From contig NZ_CP007174.1 in assembly GCF_000730285.1 (NCBI RefSeq), positions 1-64,000 of the forward strand: 64,000 nucleotides of DNA, read 5' to 3'. Positions 59,571 to 64,000 of the stretch are shown piece after piece. The notes under the pieces were generated by a model that was given only the letters and a program-made list of their open reading frames with translations, made no database searches and was not told the origin of the DNA. The first letter of the stretch is position 1. The number at the start of each line of letters is the position of its first letter. The translations under genes and the position numbers were made by a program. The DNA comes from Candidatus Nitrososphaera evergladensis SR1 (GTDB taxonomy: Archaea; Thermoproteota; Nitrososphaeria; Nitrososphaerales; Nitrososphaeraceae).

Positions 59571-62500
59571 CTAGCCCATAAACTCGGTCAGGCTCGACTG
59601 CACTTTCTTTTCTTCCTGGAATATCAGCTTCAACTCGGCCGATATCGACTCTACCCTGCTCTTCAGGTACTCGTTTATCTTGTATTCCTGGCAAAAGCCT
59701 GTCGCAATCCCGAGGTACTTTTCAACGGCGCCCCTTGTCACGGTCTGCGTCAGCCCGTTGCCGCATTCCGTGCACTTGCCCACAAGCGGCATCCTGCGGA
59801 ATTTCTCGCCGCAGTTTGTGCACCGGAACGTCTGCGAAGAGTACGAGCGCATGTTGCCCATTATGTCCGGCAGTATGTGCGTGGTCAGCACCATGGCGGC
59901 GACTTCGTCGGCGTCCACTGCGCTGATGAGTTTTGCGGTGTCAAACTGCATCTTTAGCTTCTCGTCCATCGTGTTCAACGTCGAATAGGCGCTCCTCTGC
60001 TGCTTTGTCGTCAGCCCCGTAGTCGGGTGCGTAAAGCCGTAGCCAAAAAACTGCGTCTCTTCTCCAATCCTGCTCTTTACAATTTCTATCATGCTTGCAA
60101 CGTCTGCCGCCTTGGCCTGCTTCCATGTCGCTTCATAGAATTCCAGCGGGTACGAGGAGGCAATGTCGACGTTGTGCGCCTGGCGCTGCACCTCGTGGGG
60201 AAGGACGGTAGGCTGTATGAGAAGAGGCGCGTCCATGAGTCCGCCTATCTTGTCTGGCAGGAAATCAAAAGAGAAGTTCAAAAACGCGTCCATGAGGAGC
60301 ATTATAGAGTCGGCGTCGCCGTCGCAGTCGCGGCGCTTGGCCGAGTGCCATATCGGTGATCCAAGGCACACCTGCGAATCCGTAAAGCCGATTATGCGGC
60401 CCATGATGCCTACCGACGTGTGGGGCGCAAGGCCCACCACCAGGTGACCCACAAGGTCGCTGACGGCGTCAACGTTGTAGAACGGCTCTTGCTCGTACAG
60501 CTTTTCCAGCTCTTCGTCGATGAACTTTGCCGCGTTGACAAGGTGCTTTGCCGAATCGCGGGGGATGATGACGTCCTGCATCATAAGCTCCACCAGCTGA
60601 TCAGATGAGACAAGCTCGCGGCCAAGGTAGTCGCGGGTATAGCCCAGTTCTTTCAGCTTGTCGACGCTGACCCCTATCCACGCAGGGACAAAGTGCGTCA
60701 GAGGCTCGTTGGTCGCGTCAAAGCGTATGGTGCCGTCCTTGAAGGCATGCAGCTCGTGCTTTTGGCGCAGTATCCCCTTTTCCAGAGGCTCGGCGGCCTT
60801 GTCGCGGCTCATAAGGGATTTTACGCCTTTTAGCGGCTCTTGCGCCCTGATGCCCAGCTTTTTCTCGGCCATCTGGAGCGCTGACTTTAGTGGGAAATTC
60901 ATCGACGCGTAGGTCCTGCCGTCCCTGTTGCATCGGGGGCATTTTTCGCCCTCTTCCACCTCGCCTTTGCAAATGGGGCACTGGCTGCGGAGCATCGTCG
61001 ACGCGCCGCACGAGCGGCAGTGGGTGCCAAGCGACGGCAGATGACAAGTTTCGCAGTAGCGGTTTGCGATCTGGGTAAAGAGCGACTCTTCGCCGCAGGC
61101 CTTGATGATGTCCCGCGTCGCGCCGCCCTTGGCGCCGATTGGAAACAGCACGTGCACTGGAGGCTTCATCTTGCGCTCGGCGGCTTTTTCCGGCCTGCCG
61201 ACTCTGACTGCTATCGACGACGCAAACTTTTGCATTACAGTGATGCCAGAGGATTTTGTCACAAACTCGATGGCGTCCTTGGCCTCCCCTACCGGCATTG
61301 GCCCGGACAGCAGAGCGGCAAGCGATTTTGCCTGGCTCGGATCGTCAAGCACAATTTTATTATTATTATTTGATATAGAGTGGCTTACGCCCAGCTTTTC
61401 CAGGATTGTCTTTAGTTCAGGGTCGTTTGGCAGGTCCTCTGCCAGCTTTTCCTTCAGGTAGAGCAGTTCCTGTACCGTGACAACGTCAAAGTAGAAAGAG
61501 TAACGCGGGTGGAGAGGCACGCCGAATTTCTTGCTCACCTCAAATGCTTCGTCAACTGTCGGCGTTATCGTCAGAGGATTTTCGATTAGCTGTACCAGCC
61601 TGTCGCGGTTGATGCCATTATTATTATCATCATCAATTGAAGCAGCGGCAAGTTTTGACCGCAGCTGGAGCGCCCAGATTTCCTCCACATAGCTTGCAGG
61701 CGGAAGCTGCGCGTTGTTTTCTAAAAAGTCGCCATAGCTTATCAGCATGTCGCCCAGGTACAGGATCTTTTGCACCCTTGGCCGGATCTTTTCGGCCTGC
61801 TCCACCGAATTCACGGCAAGAACGCGGCCGTCGTCCATCCTTACCACGGGAGGCTCGACCGTGTCGACAAGCGCTATCGTCGACGCCTTGCCGGGTATGT
61901 CCATCTTGATCTGCGTGCCGGCGACAATCGCATAGTTCAAGAGCGCAGGCACCGCAGGGTGTATTCCCACCGTCGCAAAGCCGGTGTTGGGCGACCGGCC
62001 GTAACGCAGGCGGAACCCTCCTACCTTTTTCACCATGGAAAGGACAGGCCTGCCGGTGATGACTTCAGACATCCTGTGGTGCGCCGCGTCGTCGTCGCCT
62101 GTCTGGATAGCGCCCTTTAACTCCTTGAGCCACTGCCAGCCGTCCAGCTTTAATGTCTCGACAAGTTTCAAGAGCTTGCGGCTCCTGCCGATGAGCCCGT
62201 CGTTCATTACCCTCAGCGCGCCACCGCGCACCCTGTCTGTAGCTATCCTCCTCATGCCCTTGTGTCCCACGACGTCTACCGGGTCGGTGTCGACGCCGTC
62301 AAGTTCCACCGGAAGGCTTGCGATGCACTTTACGACGTCTTCATCGAGAACCTTGAACTGGAAACCCATCACCTCCCTTTCGTAGATCCTGAGCTCTTCG
62401 ACGAACCGGCCGGTTTCGTCGTCAAACGAATTGGCCTTGTACGTGCCAAGGCCGGCTACCTTGCGCGCGTGGTCGGCGATAAGCATTGTCAATGCCGCTT

Positions 62501-62984
62501 CAGTTCCACCCGCGGAGCGTATCGGCCCGGCAAAAGACACCGACAGGTACTGCGAGCCGTCGGCGTTGTTCTTTATCGTGACGTCGGATATTCCCTGCAG
62601 AGGGGCAACCGTCACGCCCTCTGTCACCACCGCAAGCGATACCCTAACTGCATTGTCAAGCCGCGTGCGCAGGTCGCCCGTGCCGTACTCGCCCTTGGCG
62701 ATCTCTTCTGCTATCTTTAACGCGGCCTTTTCTTTCGTGGTCTGGCCGAGGAGTGCGCGCAATCGCTCGGCGATCTCAATGTTGTGCATCTTGGCGACCC
62801 TGTCTGCCAGGTCAAACGCTATCTTGGGTTCTACTACGTCGGCGACGTCTATTCCTTTGCGCCGGGCCCTTAGCGCGTGTTCATAGTATTTCTGCACGCT
62901 TGCCAGGATGTCATGCTGGTACCGCCGGTAGTACGCCGGCATCCTTATGTCCTTGAGACGGGCCTCGCCTTCGGAGAGCATCAT
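59571..62984 (-). CDS. polC: DNA polymerase D large (catalytic) subunit DP2
   Basis: 1137 residues. Replicative two-subunit archaeal PolD. N-terminal accessory domain (SEGEARLKDIRMPAYYRRYQ), catalytic double-psi barrel with DCDGDADSIMLLMDAF (variant of NCDGDAD), Zn fingers CETC...CRSC and CPICKGEVEEGEKCPRC mid-protein, and C-terminal CTNC...CTEC. No intein. Asn-rich inserts DDDNNNG and SNNNNK are seen in two loops. The small subunit (DP1) is not in this window. Convergent with the surface-protein gene, 1 bp apart. Confidence 0.96.
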   Translation of the reverse strand: MMLSEGEARLKDIRMPAYYRRYQHDILASVQKYYEHALRARRKGIDVADVVEPKIAFDLADRVAKMHNIEIAERLRALLGQTTKEKAALKIAEEIAKGEYGTGDLRTRLDNAVRVSLAVVTEGVTVAPLQGISDVTIKNNADGSQYLSVSFAGPIRSAGGTEAALTMLIADHARKVAGLGTYKANSFDDETGRFVEELRIYEREVMGFQFKVLDEDVVKCIASLPVELDGVDTDPVDVVGHKGMRRIATDRVRGGALRVMNDGLIGRSRKLLKLVETLKLDGWQWLKELKGAIQTGDDDAAHHRMSEVITGRPVLSMVKKVGGFRLRYGRSPNTGFATVGIHPAVPALLNYAIVAGTQIKMDIPGKASTIALVDTVEPPVVRMDDGRVLAVNSVEQAEKIRPRVQKILYLGDMLISYGDFLENNAQLPPASYVEEIWALQLRSKLAAASIDDDNNNGINRDRLVQLIENPLTITPTVDEAFEVSKKFGVPLHPRYSFYFDVVTVQELLYLKEKLAEDLPNDPELKTILEKLGVSHSISNNNNKIVLDDPSQAKSLAALLSGPMPVGEAKDAIEFVTKSSGITVMQKFASSIAVRVGRPEKAAERKMKPPVHVLFPIGAKGGATRDIIKACGEESLFTQIANRYCETCHLPSLGTHCRSCGASTMLRSQCPICKGEVEEGEKCPRCNRDGRTYASMNFPLKSALQMAEKKLGIRAQEPLKGVKSLMSRDKAAEPLEKGILRQKHELHAFKDGTIRFDATNEPLTHFVPAWIGVSVDKLKELGYTRDYLGRELVSSDQLVELMMQDVIIPRDSAKHLVNAAKFIDEELEKLYEQEPFYNVDAVSDLVGHLVVGLAPHTSVGIMGRIIGFTDSQVCLGSPIWHSAKRRDCDGDADSIMLLMDAFLNFSFDFLPDKIGGLMDAPLLIQPTVLPHEVQRQAHNVDIASSYPLEFYEATWKQAKAADVASMIEIVKSRIGEETQFFGYGFTHPTTGLTTKQQRSAYSTLNTMDEKLKMQFDTAKLISAVDADEVAAMVLTTHILPDIMGNMRSYSSQTFRCTNCGEKFRRMPLVGKCTECGNGLTQTVTRGAVEKYLGIATGFCQEYKINEYLKSRVESISAELKLIFQEEKKVQSSLTEFMG

Positions 62985-62993
62985 ATCTTCTTC

Positions 62994-63767
62994 TTAGTGC
63001 GCCTGACGCATAGCCTTCACCATAGAAGATAACTTTTGCTGCCAGTCGCCGTCTTTCTCTATCATCGTGCCCACTACAATGACGTCGGCGCCTGCCTTCG
63101 CTATCTGGCCTGCCGTCTCTGGCGTCTTGATGCCGCCGCCGACGATCAGGATTCCCTCGTAGTACTTTCTCACCGCGGCCACCATCTCGGGCGTGACGTT
63201 CTGGGATGCGCCTGAGCCAGCCTCAAGGTAAACAAACCTCATGCCCATATACTGCGCGGCAAGGGAATACATCACTGCTAGGTTTGGCTTGTGGGACGGT
63301 ATCCCCCTTGCCCTGCCGACAAACCAGGCTGCAGTCCCTTCTCCCACTATTACGTACGCAGTCGGCAGGGGTTCGATGCCGTGCTTTTTGACGGCAAGGG
63401 CGCCAAGCGCCTGGGCCCCGGTGATGAAATATGGGTCTTCGGAGTTTAGCAGCGAGCTAAAAAGTATCGCGTCGGCCTTGGGTGATACGCCTGTGACATT
63501 TCCGGGGAACAATATCACGGGTATCTTGACGGCGCCCTTGATGTCACTTACCACCTTGGCAAGCTCCATCTGGTCGGTTGCAGACGACCCGCCGACCAGG
63601 ACTGCAGAAGCGCCGGCGGCCTCCACCTTTCTAGCAATAGATGTTACTACATCATTATTTGTCGAATTTTCAGAGTCGATTAATGGAAAACAGATCGTCC
63701 CGTGCTTTTTTATCTCTTCTCTGAGATAGGTTTCTACCTTTCCAACTGCTGGTACAGCCGCCACCAC
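62994..63767 (-). CDS. Geranylgeranylglyceryl-phosphate synthase
   Basis: 257 residues from GTG 63767. TIM-barrel of the PcrB/GGGPS family: FPLIDSENS near the start, LVGGSSATDQMELAK, VILFPGNVTGVSPKADA, YLEAGSGASQNVTPEMV and VGGGIKTPETA. Makes the first archaeal lipid ether bond. Nine bp upstream of the DP2 gene on the same strand. Confidence 0.94.
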   Translation of the reverse strand: MVAAVPAVGKVETYLREEIKKHGTICFPLIDSENSTNNDVVTSIARKVEAAGASAVLVGGSSATDQMELAKVVSDIKGAVKIPVILFPGNVTGVSPKADAILFSSLLNSEDPYFITGAQALGALAVKKHGIEPLPTAYVIVGEGTAAWFVGRARGIPSHKPNLAVMYSLAAQYMGMRFVYLEAGSGASQNVTPEMVAAVRKYYEGILIVGGGIKTPETAGQIAKAGADVIVVGTMIEKDGDWQQKLSSMVKAMRQAH

Positions 63768-63849
63768 GCCTCCTTTTGAAATGGGTCAGCCATTTTAAAG
63801 TTTGACGTACACGGTTGGCAGCAGTATGCAAAGTTTAATAGCAGATGCA

Positions 63850-63867
63850 CTATACAGATTTGTATAG
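63850..63867. promoter_or_regulatory. 7-bp palindromic operator before the last gene
   Basis: CTATACA (63850-63856), GATT, TGTATAG (63861-63867): perfect dyad 6 bp before the ATG at 63873. The A/T-rich arms overlap where a TSS or TATA would lie, which fits autoregulation by the following gene product. Confidence 0.55.
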
Positions 63868-63872
63868 TAGGC

Positions 63873-64000
63873 ATGGCCGGGTCTGATTCCAAATCTAGCA
63901 AACTTTTGACAGAAATCATAGCAAATTCTTTATTTACACCCCGTCAAGTTTCCATAATTTCTAAAAGGCTGCAGGGCGGGGGGAGGCCGCCAAACATGAC
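63873..64000 (+). CDS. Partial gene, probable small DNA-binding regulator
   Basis: Starts ATG 63873 and runs off the window. Only ~42 residues are visible: AGSDSKSSKLLTEIIANSLF then TPRQVSIISKRLQGGGRPPN, a pattern compatible with the first helices of a winged-helix or resolvase-type DNA-binding domain. Identity is unresolved. Confidence 0.42.
   Translation, partial: MAGSDSKSSKLLTEIIANSLFTPRQVSIISKRLQGGGRPPNM

Overview
The window comes from an ammonia-oxidising-type Thaumarchaeon (Nitrososphaeria), most likely Nitrososphaera or a close relative; this is inferred from gene content because no rRNA or amo gene is present. Archaeal markers are Orc1/Cdc6, the PolD large subunit (DP2), aIF6, TiaS, geranylgeranylglyceryl-phosphate synthase and an intron-containing initiator tRNA. 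Thaumarchaeal signs are a phosphate-binding protein with a PEFG C-terminal sorting signal, leaderless-type promoters and several small zinc-ribbon proteins. Most genes are GC-rich; a few islands are clearly AT-richer (an ApeA-like gene, a CurA-like reductase, some surface proteins).

Layout. 0-7 kb: orc1/cdc6, a broken ApeA-like HEPN defence gene, then a tightly coupled four-gene operon of a RecA-fold protein without a Walker A motif, two tandem paralogous small proteins and a divergent family B DNA polymerase whose exonuclease and motif C residues are altered (PolB2/Dpo2-like). 7-18 kb: housekeeping metabolism (pyrB, F420-type oxidoreductase, aIF6, CinA-like protein, ilvE, aspartate kinase), regulators and a Kelch protein. 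18-22 kb: AT-richer region with three copies of a 14-bp word upstream of or near membrane-anchored surface proteins; a fourth copy precedes a paralogue near 48.8 kb. 22-31 kb: glycosyltransferase, NikR-like regulator divergent from a Znu-type metal ABC transporter with a clear operator dyad, Nudix, VOC, a DCD-like/DNA methyltransferase fusion and a pentameric ligand-gated channel homologue.

31-42 kb is a phosphate district: an AbrB-PhoU fusion, PhoU, PstB, PstA, PstC and PstS on the minus strand, then, facing away, a five-gene polyphosphate-type operon (SixA, Ppx, two thymidylate-kinase-like P-loop proteins lacking the usual TMP motif, CHAD). 42-47 kb: RNase H-like protein and an arsenic cluster (HxlR-type regulator divergent from arsM-arsC-aquaporin), then a CPA2 antiporter. 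47-59 kb: mixed small genes, ferredoxin, CbiE, PAC2, TiaS with initiator tRNA-Met overlapping its stop codon, hisI, thrC and a MoaD-E1 fusion. 59.5-64 kb: DP2, GGGP synthase and the start of a probable regulator.

The strongest candidates for under-described biology are the polymerase/RecA-like operon (a possible archaeal mutasome analogue), the polyphosphate operon with paired non-canonical kinases, the repeated TTACGTTGATTGAC element, and the DCD-methyltransferase fusion. No CRISPR array, insertion sequence or rRNA gene was found.
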